A DNA stretch of 5,209 nucleotides from Rhodospirillales bacterium. Its GTDB lineage: Bacteria > Pseudomonadota > Alphaproteobacteria > Rhodospirillales > Magnetospirillaceae. How positions within the stretch are numbered: position 1 is the first letter of the stretch; each line of letters starts with the position of its first letter. The stretch covers positions 1 through 5,209 of the forward strand of contig JASHSH010000326.1 in NCBI GenBank assembly GCA_030040955.1. The letters are read 5' to 3'. The position numbers and the translations under genes are program-made. Positions 1 to 5,209 of the stretch are shown here, in pieces. The notes under the pieces are model-generated. The model was not told where the DNA came from. It saw only the letters and a program-made list of their open reading frames with translations, and made no database searches.

Positions 1-776
1 ATGCACGTCGCGGCGCAGCCGGAGCATCTCGCGGACCGCGCCGGCCGGCCGGCGACGAAAGTCAGCGTCCTCGTCCCCGTCTACAACGAAGAACGGACCA
101 TCGCGACGGTGCTGGAACGCGTGCGCGCTCAGCGGATCGAGGGTTTCGAGATCGAGATCGTCGTGGTCAACGACGGCTCGTCCGACGGCACCAAGGAAAT
201 CCTGGAGCGCCGCACGGAGCTCTACGACCGTGTCATCCACCAGCCAAATGGCGGCAAGGGAGCGGCGATCCGCTCCGCGCTGGCAGTCGCGTCCGGTGAC
301 TACGTGCTTTCCAGGACGCCGACCTGGAATACGACCCGATCGACTACGGCAAGATGCTGCGGCCCGTGCGCGAGTTCGGCGCCGATATCGTCATGGGCAG
401 CCGATTTCTGGCGCCCGAATACGTCCGGGTAGCGTATTTCTGGCACAAAGTCGGTAACCGATCGATCACCCTGCTCTTCAACATCGCCAACAACACGACC
501 TTCTCCGACATCTATTCCTGCTATCTATGCTATCGGCGAAGCCTGGTCGACGGAACGCGGCTGCGCACCAACGGCTGGGGACAGCATGCCGAAATATTGT
601 CGCGCGCGGTGGCCGCCGGAACCGTGTTCTACGACGTTCCCATCAGTTATCACGGGCGCTCCTACGCCGAAGGCAAGAAGATCAAGGCGCATCACATATT
701 CGCGGTGCTCGGCACGATCATCCGGGAGCGCATGTTCCGGTCGGCGAGCCGCGCGCCCCGCCCCCGCGCCCGCTAG
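1..776 (+). pseudogene. Family 2 glycosyltransferase (polyprenyl-phosphate hexosyltransferase type), broken by a 1-base frameshift
   Basis: Cytosolic GT-A fold sugar transferase resembling bacterial relatives of dolichyl-phosphate mannosyl/glucosyltransferase, which move a hexose from a nucleotide sugar to a polyprenyl phosphate. Reading from ATG at 1 in frame 1 and switching to frame 3 at about 309 gives 258 residues, a normal length for a family member without membrane segments. Motifs in the joined protein: VPVYNE (25-30), NDGSSDGT (57-64), QPNGGKGAAIR (81-91), the metal-binding DXD as QDAD (105-108), GSRF (133-136), and a C-terminal YHGRSYAEGKKI (217-228), typical of this subgroup. Unshifted translation stops at TAG 430-432 after 143 residues and loses the DXD and acceptor regions. 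The second half alone could start at ATG 354 but would lack the nucleotide-binding half. The TAG stop at 774-776 overlaps the stop of the convergent methyltransferase. No ribosome site is visible because the window begins at the ATG. It may be a true pseudogene or an assembly error. Family assignment is confident; donor and acceptor are unknown. Confidence 0.88.
307..312 (+). other. Frameshift point in the GT2 gene (apparent loss of one T)
   Basis: The bases read CTTTCC. Frame 1 gives Y-V-L-S-R-T, which has no family meaning, while frame 3 from 309 gives F-Q-D-A-D-L-E-Y-D-P, the expected DXD segment. Adding one T to the T run (308-310) restores Y-V-L-F-Q-D-A-D in one frame. The P-site codon CTT would re-pair poorly after a -1 slip, and no X-XXY-YYZ heptamer is present, so programmed frameshifting is unlikely. 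Deletion in a homopolymer, real or from sequencing, is the simplest explanation. Confidence 0.85.
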
Positions 777-1516
777 GGCTTGCGCGCGATCGCGATGACA
801 TTCTTTCCGGCCGGAGGCGCGACGATTCGCTCCAGACCGCGAGTCAGCGGCACGCCGACGGCGTCATAGAGAGCGGCCAGCCGCGGATTTATTCGGGTCT
901 GACCGAGCCAGGTGTTGACGATCAGCCACGGCAGCATGCCGAGGGCATCGAAGTATTGGGCGCGCCCGACTTCGAATCCGACCTCGGCCAGCATCGCCGC
1001 CAGACCGTCGCGCGTGTAGCGGCGAAAATGGCCGTATTTTCGGTCGAGATTGCTCATCAGGGCCATCAGAGCCGGGACGAAGACCAGGAAATGCCCGCCC
1101 GGGGCCAATGCCTGGAATATCCGCTCGGCCACCGCCCGATCTTGTTCGATATGCTCCAGCACATTGATCATGACCACAGCATCGCAACCGCCGGCCGGGG
1201 TTTCGGCCGCCCACTGCTCGGCGGTTAGTTGCCGCACGGCCACGTGTTCGCGGTCGCCGAATTTGCGGCGAAGCTCCGCGAACAGCTGCGGCGCCGGCTC
1301 GATCAATTCCAGACGCGCGGCGAAATCGAGGATGCCGAGACTGAAACTCCCGATGCCCGCTCCGATTTCGACCACCCGCCCGCGCAAATAGGGGGTGAAT
1401 TCGGACAAGATCCAGCTGCGATAGTTGGCCAGACCCGCCAGTGCCTCGAGATCGTCCCCGATATAGTCCAAATCAGTCCTCTTGGCAGAGCGCTCTCGTC
1501 CGCAAGCCCCTCGCAT
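773..1516 (-). CDS. Class I SAM-dependent methyltransferase
   Basis: A 247-residue soluble protein with the Rossmann-like methyltransferase core. Motif I is VVEIGAGIGSFS (48-59), which binds the SAM methionine. The acidic residue that would hold the SAM ribose is E73 in LELIEPAP. Motif II is CDAVVMINVLEHI (111-123), and LAPGGHFLVFVP (137-148) is the motif III strand. DRKYGHFRRYTRDGL (158-172) and a following AEVGFEV stretch are common in Methyltransf_11/23-type enzymes found near glycosyltransferases. The C-terminal part (190-247) has no membrane segment clear enough to call. The ATG at 1514-1516 is the only good start; a weak GAGAG lies just upstream and the conserved part begins near residue 14. 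It follows the membrane protein gene after 41 bases on the same strand, so the two are probably cotranscribed. Its TAG (773-775) overlaps the GT2 stop. The substrate cannot be read from sequence; a glycan, lipid or quinone-like acceptor are all possible, and context favours a glycan or lipid. Confidence 0.9.
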   Translation of the reverse strand: MRGACGRERSAKRTDLDYIGDDLEALAGLANYRSWILSEFTPYLRGRVVEIGAGIGSFSLGILDFAARLELIEPAPQLFAELRRKFGDREHVAVRQLTAEQWAAETPAGGCDAVVMINVLEHIEQDRAVAERIFQALAPGGHFLVFVPALMALMSNLDRKYGHFRRYTRDGLAAMLAEVGFEVGRAQYFDALGMLPWLIVNTWLGQTRINPRLAALYDAVGVPLTRGLERIVAPPAGKNVIAIARKP

Positions 1517-1557
1517 GGTCTCTCATCGCGGCACGACGCGGCTCCAGACCAGTTCGT

Positions 1558-3453
1558 CTAGGACGACGCGCCGCTTCCGTTGCCTCTCGCGCAAGCAAAT
1601 CCGCTCAGACCGGACAAGTCCCCGCTCTTTCCGCTGGGATCGCCGAGATCGAGACGGCAATGCGCGGCCAGCCAGTCGCGCAACGCCTCCGGAAGCGGAA
1701 ATTTCACCGGCGCGACTATGATGTAGCCGAAGCGGTCCAGACCGTCCAACTTCCAGGCATAGGCTTCGCCCTGCTCGCTGCGCACGCGCACATAGATCTG
1801 CTCGTAGGCGAGCCCATCGAGAAGAATGTCCTCGAAATTCTCGAAGCTGGCATAGGCCACGCGGGCGACGCGCGCGGCATGGTCGTGCAGGTCGCGGACC
1901 AGGACGAGGTGATCGAGATTCGGGCGCGGCCGTCGCGGCAGATGCACGTTCAACCGCGCGACCAGATCGACCAGCGGGCCCGAACGGGAGACCAGAAGCT
2001 CGTCGCGCAGGCTCAGCCCGCCAATCAGTGCGAAGGATTCGAGGATCACGAATATGCCCGCGGCCGCGAACACCAATCGGACGACGGGCGCCCGCCAATT
2101 CGCGGCGGCGCGCGTCGCTTCGAACATGACGAGCAGCGCGGGGGCGATCATCATCCGTATCAGGCTGGCGGAGTCCACCAGGGCGAGGCCGAACACGACG
2201 AACACAAGGATCGCGATCGGTCCCACACGCGGGTTGGCCCGCCGAGTCAAAGCCAGATACGCGTAGACCGCCGCCGCGACCGAGAACAGGAAGGAAAAGT
2301 CGAAACTGGATAGGCCCCGCAAGGTCCATGGCTGGACGATCAGCTTGTTCGGGTCGAACAACTGCCATACCAGATTGCCGAGCGCGATCAGCGACTCCGC
2401 GGCACCGGGCGGGGCGGCGCCCGTCAGCGCCGTGTGCCCGGGCTGTGCCGGCGGACCGTTGGTCAGCCGGTTCCCTGACAGAAGGAAACCGAAATTCATC
2501 CAATTTCGGATCAGGATGAATGGCACGCCGCCGCAAACCGCACCGAGCAGGAAGCCGGCTCCGGCGACGAAACGCGTCCGCAGCCAAGTCGGGGCCGACC
2601 GCCACGGAAGCATCGCCAGAATCGCCACGACGACGACGCCGGCGGTGAGCTTGTTGCCGGCGGCCAACCCCCCGAACAGGCCGACGAGCAGCAGCCGTTG
2701 GTCGTCCTCGAGATCGTCGGCATAGGCCAGCAAGTAATAGGCCGGGAAGGCGAGCGCGGCCGTCAGGAAGTCATCCTCGTAGGTGGCGATCACCTCCCAG
2801 ACGACCATGGGCAGGATGGCGATCCCGATCCATGCCCACAGTTGGGCGAGCGCGCGGTCGTGCCGGCGCGCTCCGGTCAGGACCAAGGCGGCGAAGACCG
2901 CCCATATCGCGATCGGCGAGGTGGCGACCAGGCGCGGACCGATCAGCGGAACCGACGCGATGTCGGCAAGTAAATATGCCTGTAGAAATCCGAAATCCTC
3001 GACTCGGATGTCGAGCACCGGATTGAACCGGAGATCGCCGGCGCGATAGATGAGCCAAGGGCGCAACGCGTGGTAGGCATCCGGCACGATGGGCAGATAG
3101 AAGATGACGTGGAACGCCAGAAGCACGAGATAGACGCCGAGAACGGCCGCCATGATCTTTCCGCGCCGACCGCTTCGCCAGCCGTACTCGACGCCGGCAG
3201 CGAACCAGTGGCGCAGGCCCCCGCACCATTCCAGAAAGGGCGTCGAGATTCCGCGCCATGCGTTGAATATCAGCAGCAAGAGGACGATCGCGACGGCGAC
3301 CATCCCAAGCTCGCGCAAATTCGCGACTTCCGACACGGTGGCGAGCTGGATCGTTCCCGCCGACAGGCAGAGGCCGAGCGGAATCGGCCAGATCATGCTC
3401 GCGCGGCCGATACGGAATTGGGCGAGCAGAATGATGCATGCGGCGGTGAACAA
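1558..3453 (-). CDS. Multi-pass membrane protein, GT-C glycosyltransferase-like, with soluble C-terminal region
   Basis: A 631-residue integral membrane protein. By eye about 11-12 hydrophobic segments are visible, near residues 21-41, 50-64, 100-120, 160-175, 178-195, 203-222, 228-244, 270-283, 295-315, 384-402, 411-427, 432-447 and 458-478; some are short and may not span. A polar segment with PDAYHALRPWLIYRAGD (124-140) follows the third, and YEDDF (225-229) and GNKLTAG (266-272) recall acidic loop residues and the K-T helix of GT-C enzymes (ArnT/PMT/GT83-like), which use polyprenyl-phosphate sugars. I do not recognise a specific family. Residues about 480-631 are hydrophilic, with a Gly/Ser-rich end (604-631). 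The longest frame starts at TTG 3451-3453, with a stop seven codons upstream of it and no convincing ribosome site. ATG at 3394-3396 (residue 20) is an alternative that would remove the first hydrophobic stretch. Stop is TAG 1558-1560. It lies 41 bases upstream of the methyltransferase and likely shares its transcript. Membrane topology is confident; enzyme class is inference. Confidence 0.8.
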   Translation of the reverse strand: MFTAACIILLAQFRIGRASMIWPIPLGLCLSAGTIQLATVSEVANLRELGMVAVAIVLLLLIFNAWRGISTPFLEWCGGLRHWFAAGVEYGWRSGRRGKIMAAVLGVYLVLLAFHVIFYLPIVPDAYHALRPWLIYRAGDLRFNPVLDIRVEDFGFLQAYLLADIASVPLIGPRLVATSPIAIWAVFAALVLTGARRHDRALAQLWAWIGIAILPMVVWEVIATYEDDFLTAALAFPAYYLLAYADDLEDDQRLLLVGLFGGLAAGNKLTAGVVVVAILAMLPWRSAPTWLRTRFVAGAGFLLGAVCGGVPFILIRNWMNFGFLLSGNRLTNGPPAQPGHTALTGAAPPGAAESLIALGNLVWQLFDPNKLIVQPWTLRGLSSFDFSFLFSVAAAVYAYLALTRRANPRVGPIAILVFVVFGLALVDSASLIRMMIAPALLVMFEATRAAANWRAPVVRLVFAAAGIFVILESFALIGGLSLRDELLVSRSGPLVDLVARLNVHLPRRPRPNLDHLVLVRDLHDHAARVARVAYASFENFEDILLDGLAYEQIYVRVRSEQGEAYAWKLDGLDRFGYIIVAPVKFPLPEALRDWLAAHCRLDLGDPSGKSGDLSGLSGFACARGNGSGASS

Positions 3454-3522
3454 GCTAGGCGCCCATCCCTGCTACGGGTCCTTCGGCCACGTCCAGGGCT
3501 GGATCCTGAGGCCCCCTTTTTC

Positions 3523-3552
3523 CGGTGCGCGTCCGCAATTCGACGCGCACCG
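3523..3552. repeat. Perfect 11-bp inverted repeat with 8-base loop in the phasin/membrane-protein gap
   Basis: CGGTGCGCGTC (3523-3533) and GACGCGCACCG (3542-3552) are exact reverse complements separated by CGCAATTC. They lie in the 164-base gap (3454-3617) between the phasin stop and the membrane protein start. Read in the leftward direction of both flanking genes, the stem is followed by GGAAAAAGGGGG, not by a T run; on the + strand it is followed by CGCCCACCC. It is therefore not a standard Rho-independent terminator. It could be an RNA hairpin stabilising the phasin 3' end, a U-tract-less terminator, or a dyad bound by a dimeric regulator of the membrane-protein operon. I see no promoter hexamers in this gap that I would defend. 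Confidence 0.55.
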
Positions 3553-3617
3553 CCCACCCGGCGCGCGATACTAGCGCAGCCGGAGCCGGATCGGGGAGTC
3601 GACTAGGACGGCGAGGC

Positions 3618-4160
3618 CTATTTGTGGTCGCCGCCCTTGGCGGCGCCGTTCGCCTTGGAGATGTTCACCTTCATCTCGTCGAGCGCCGCGGCGAAACGCT
3701 TGTTCAGAAGTTCGAACGCTTCGGCGTTCGACTTCGCCGCCATCTCCGCCAGCTCGCGGCTGTTGGCCAGCGCCCGCTCGTAATAATGCTTGGCGAACTC
3801 GGTCTGCTTGACCGCCTTCTCCTGCGGCGTGCCGGCGCTGTTCAGCTCGTTGGCCGCGGCGGAGTTTTCCTCGATCGCCTCGCGGATGATCTCCATCTGG
3901 CGCTTGAACAGCGCCTGAATTCCTTCGAGCGCCAGCTTGTTCGCGCTGGTCAGCGCCTCCATGTTGCGCCGCTGCGCAACCATGAAGGACTGCATGTCGA
4001 GGCCGGGGACCTTGAAATCCCCCATCAGCTTGGTGAAGTCGGCCGCCGGCCCCTTGAAGTTGCCCATCATCTTGCTGAAGTCGGCGGTCGGAAACTTAGC
4101 GAAGTCGCCAAGGAATTTGCTGAAGTCGAAGTCCATCGGTGAGTCCGGAAGCTTGACCAT
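3618..4160 (-). CDS. Phasin family protein (polyhydroxyalkanoate granule-associated)
   Basis: A 180-residue soluble, mostly helical protein of the phasin family (PF09361/TIGR phasin type). Phasins coat intracellular polyhydroxyalkanoate granules and limit their size and fusion; some members have other or unknown roles. The core, residues about 55-170, contains the family pattern MVAQRRNMEALTSANKLALEG (60-80), QMEIIREAIEE (88-98), AKHYYERALANSRELAEMAAKSNAEAF (124-150) and LNKRFAAALDEMK (152-164). It lacks Cys and Trp and has no signal peptide. The N-terminus (12-54) is three tandem amphipathic repeats, listed separately. The start is ATG 4158-4160, fixed by an ideal AGGAGG six bases upstream; the frame stays open upstream into proC but that extension looks like non-coding translation. 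Stop is TAG 3618-3620. It lies 101 bases downstream of proC with its own promoter candidate, so it is probably expressed separately and strongly. No PHA synthase or depolymerase gene is in view, so the link to PHA rests on family alone. Confidence 0.93.
   Translation of the reverse strand: MVKLPDSPMDFDFSKFLGDFAKFPTADFSKMMGNFKGPAADFTKLMGDFKVPGLDMQSFMVAQRRNMEALTSANKLALEGIQALFKRQMEIIREAIEENSAAANELNSAGTPQEKAVKQTEFAKHYYERALANSRELAEMAAKSNAEAFELLNKRFAAALDEMKVNISKANGAAKGGDHK
3999..4127 (-). repeat. Three tandem 14-15 residue repeats in the phasin N-terminus
   Basis: Residues 12-26 (DFSKFLGDFAKFPTA), 27-40 (DFSKMMGNFKGPAA) and 41-54 (DFTKLMGDFKVPGL) align on D-F-[ST]-K-x-[LM]-G-[DN]-F, with a Gly/Pro break after the first two-thirds. 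Hydrophobic residues fall at positions 2, 5, 6 and 9 of each unit, which puts them on one face of a helix. The third unit, FKVPGLD, leads into the phasin core and resembles the short linker usual in alphaproteobacterial phasins; the two upstream copies look like an expansion of it. The coding DNA is only partly repeated, so the duplication is not recent. Confidence 0.75.
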
Positions 4161-4166
4161 GGGCAC

Positions 4167-4172
4167 CCTCCT
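4167..4172 (-). promoter_or_regulatory. Strong ribosome binding site of the phasin gene
   Basis: On the minus strand AGGAGG, extended to AGGAGGG, sits six bases before ATG 4158-4160. It matches the anti-Shine-Dalgarno sequence fully, is the best such site in the window, and decides the phasin start. Confidence 0.85.
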
Positions 4173-4198
4173 CGCGCGAAGGCCACGGGCTTGATCAA

Positions 4199-4227
4199 AA
4201 AATAGGCCGAATCTCACCGCTTGGCAA
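4199..4227 (-). promoter_or_regulatory. Candidate sigma70-type promoter for the phasin gene
   Basis: Minus-strand TTGCCA (4222-4227, 5 of 6 to TTGACA) and TATTTT (4199-4204, 4 of 6 to TATAAT) are separated by exactly 17 bases. Transcription would begin near 4192, giving a leader of about 32 bases that contains the AGGAGG. It lies in the 101-base gap after the proC stop (4161-4261). The adjoining A/T-rich stretch is not preceded by a GC-rich hairpin, so it does not look like a terminator of proC. Confidence 0.55.
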
Positions 4228-4261
4228 TTCAACCGCGCGTCAATTTGGCGCGAAGGGGGCG

Positions 4262-5053
4262 CTATCCGGCCAGCTCGCGCGAGCGCGCCGCGGCGGCGGC
4301 CACCGCGCGCGCAACCAGTGGCGCAAGACCGTCCGGCGCCCGCAATATCTGGAGGGCGGCGAAAGTGGTGCCCGCCGGGCTGGTAACGTTCTCGCGCAGG
4401 GTCCCGGGCTCTTCCGTCGAGCGGTACAGAAGCTCCCCGGCGCCGGTGATGGTGGCGCGCGCGAGCCGTCGGGCCAGGTCGGGCGGCAGGCCGAGCGCGG
4501 CCCCGGCCTCGGCGAGGCATTCGACGAGAAGGAATACATAGGCGGGCCCGCTGCCGGATAGGGCCGTGACCGTGTCGAGCTGAGACTCGTCGTCGGTCCA
4601 GGCCACCTCGCCGACGGAAGCGAGCAACCCGTCGCACAGTTTGCGGCCCTCTTCGCTCACCCTGGGGTTGGCGACCGCGACCGAAATTCCCCGTCCGACC
4701 GCGGCCGGCAGGTTCGGCATCGCGCGCACCACAGCCACCTGGCCCAGTGCACGCTCGAAATAGGCCAACGTCCGTCCGGCGGCGATGGACAGGAATTGCG
4801 GGTCGCGATAGCGGGTCAGCGGCGCCAGCGCCTCGTCCATCTTCTGCGGCTTGACCGCGAGCACGACGATCTCGGGACGGAAGGAGGCGGGCAGATCGAC
4901 GGCGGCAGCGACCTTGCGCACGCCGACAGGAACGGACGCCGCCTCGGCCGGTTCCACGACCCAGACATCGGCGGCGGCCTGGCCGCGGGCGAGCCAGCCC
5001 CGCAGCATCGCACCACCCATCTTGCCGCAGCCGACCAGAAGGATGCGCGTCAC
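4262..5053 (-). CDS. proC: Pyrroline-5-carboxylate reductase
   Basis: The last enzyme of proline synthesis (EC 1.5.1.2), reducing 1-pyrroline-5-carboxylate to L-proline with NAD(P)H in the cytoplasm. The 263-residue length is normal for the family. The N-terminal Rossmann domain has GCGKMG (8-13) in ILLVGCGKMGGAML, AVKPQ (66-70) and MPNLPAAVG (112-120). The C-terminal dimerisation and active-site domain has TALSGSGPAYVFLL (163-176) and the signature ENVTSPAGTTFAAL (221-234), where Ala replaces the second Gly of the more usual SPGGTT; it ends in RSRELAG. The start is GTG 5051-5053, placed right before the first Rossmann strand, with GGGGAAG just upstream. A longer frame to ATG 5150-5152 exists but its 33 extra residues are the YbjN gene read out of frame. 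The GTG overlaps the upstream TGA as GTGA, indicating translational coupling. Stop is TAG 4262-4264. Confidence 0.96.
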   Translation of the reverse strand: MTRILLVGCGKMGGAMLRGWLARGQAAADVWVVEPAEAASVPVGVRKVAAAVDLPASFRPEIVVLAVKPQKMDEALAPLTRYRDPQFLSIAAGRTLAYFERALGQVAVVRAMPNLPAAVGRGISVAVANPRVSEEGRKLCDGLLASVGEVAWTDDESQLDTVTALSGSGPAYVFLLVECLAEAGAALGLPPDLARRLARATITGAGELLYRSTEEPGTLRENVTSPAGTTFAALQILRAPDGLAPLVARAVAAAAARSRELAG

Positions 5054-5209
5054 GCTTCCCCGACGGTGTCGAGCAGCGCCGCCTGAATTGCCTCGTCCGG
5101 GCTCTTGCCGCCCCAGATCGCGAACTGGAAGGCGGGATAGAAGCGCTCGCATTCGGTGAGCGCGATATCGACCAGATCCTCGAGCAGCTCCATGCTCGCG
5201 CCGCCGAGT
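5050..5209 (-). CDS. YbjN-domain protein, C-terminal 52 residues (cut by window edge)
   Basis: A frame ending at TGA 5050-5052 codes for 52 residues, entering at the right window edge. It contains MELLEDLVDIALTECERFYP, then AFQFAIWGGKSPDEAIQAALLDTVGEA. The FYPAFQFAIWGGKSPDEA segment matches my memory of the C-terminus of alphaproteobacterial YbjN-domain proteins (putative sensory transduction regulator family, structurally like type III secretion chaperones, function poorly defined). The stop overlaps the proC GTG by four bases (GTGA), so the two are in one operon. The start and most of the protein are outside the window. The assignment rests on a short segment, but the reading frame is supported by the coupling to proC. 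Confidence 0.8.
   Translation of the reverse strand, partial: LGGASMELLEDLVDIALTECERFYPAFQFAIWGGKSPDEAIQAALLDTVGEA

Noticed and set aside
307..317. Programmed -1 ribosomal frameshifting in the GT2 gene.
   Set aside because: No slippery heptamer is present, and GT2 enzymes of this type are not known to use recoding.
1516..1551. TGGTCT/AGACCA inverted repeat around the methyltransferase start.
   Set aside because: Six base pairs with a 24-base loop is likely by chance; I would not call it a regulatory hairpin.
1441..2313. A 290-codon open frame on the + strand opposite the membrane protein gene.
   Set aside because: Its translation is rich in Arg, Gln, His and Asp with no domain pattern, as expected for the antisense of a high-GC gene; the minus-strand frame has clear membrane segments.
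1523..2605. A 360-codon minus-strand frame overlapping the membrane protein gene.
   Set aside because: Arg/Ala/Pro-rich out-of-frame translation; it has no hydrophobic segments or motifs and overlaps the better supported frame throughout.
3525..4142. A 205-codon + strand frame opposite the phasin gene.
   Set aside because: It is the antisense of a gene with a clear family match and an ideal ribosome site; its Leu/Arg/Val-rich translation mirrors the phasin codons.
4191..4198. TTGATCAA palindrome near the phasin promoter, considered as an FNR/FixK-type box.
   Set aside because: FNR-type sites need a four-base spacer between TTGAT and ATCAA, which is absent.
4199..4212. T run on the minus strand after proC, considered as an intrinsic terminator.
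   Set aside because: No GC-rich stem directly precedes it; it fits better as the -10 region of a promoter.
4161..4637. Upstream in-frame extension of the phasin to a 339-residue protein.
   Set aside because: The extra 159 residues overlap the proC 3' end and are Arg/Pro/Ala-rich out-of-frame translation, and AGGAGG fixes the start at 4160.

Overview
The window (about 65% GC by eye) looks like ordinary chromosome from an alphaproteobacterium, probably of the Rhodospirillales type. This rests on family resemblance: a 180-residue phasin of the alphaproteobacterial kind, and a proC gene translationally coupled to the end of a YbjN-domain gene. I see no rRNA, tRNA, insertion sequence, CRISPR array or phage feature.

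Left region (1-3453), a glycan-type cluster. A family 2 glycosyltransferase gene of the polyprenyl-phosphate hexosyltransferase type runs rightward (1-776). A one-base deletion in a short T run near 308-310, just before its DXD motif, breaks the frame. Restoring one base gives a complete 258-residue enzyme. It meets, tail to tail, a leftward class I SAM-dependent methyltransferase gene (773-1516), and the two stop codons share the bases CTAG. Upstream of the methyltransferase, on the same strand and 41 bases away, is a large multi-pass membrane protein (1558-3453, probable TTG start) that resembles the GT-C class of membrane glycosyltransferases. A plausible reading is that the GT2 enzyme makes a lipid-linked sugar, the membrane protein transfers it outside the cytoplasmic membrane, and the methyltransferase modifies a glycan or lipid. 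The substrates are unknown.

Middle (3454-3617). This 164-base gap holds a perfect 11-bp inverted repeat (3523-3552) with no U-tract on either strand, and no promoter I can defend.

Right region (3618-5209), all leftward. The order of transcription is the C-terminus of a YbjN-domain protein (cut by the window edge), proC (pyrroline-5-carboxylate reductase, GTG start overlapping the YbjN stop by 4 bases), a 101-base gap with a good sigma70-like promoter, then a phasin gene with a strong AGGAGG ribosome binding site. The phasin N-terminus carries three tandem 14-15 residue amphipathic repeats.

I do not see convincing evidence of a new biological system. The points most worth a second look are the GT2 frameshift, the unclassified membrane protein with its extra-membrane tail, and the phasin repeats.
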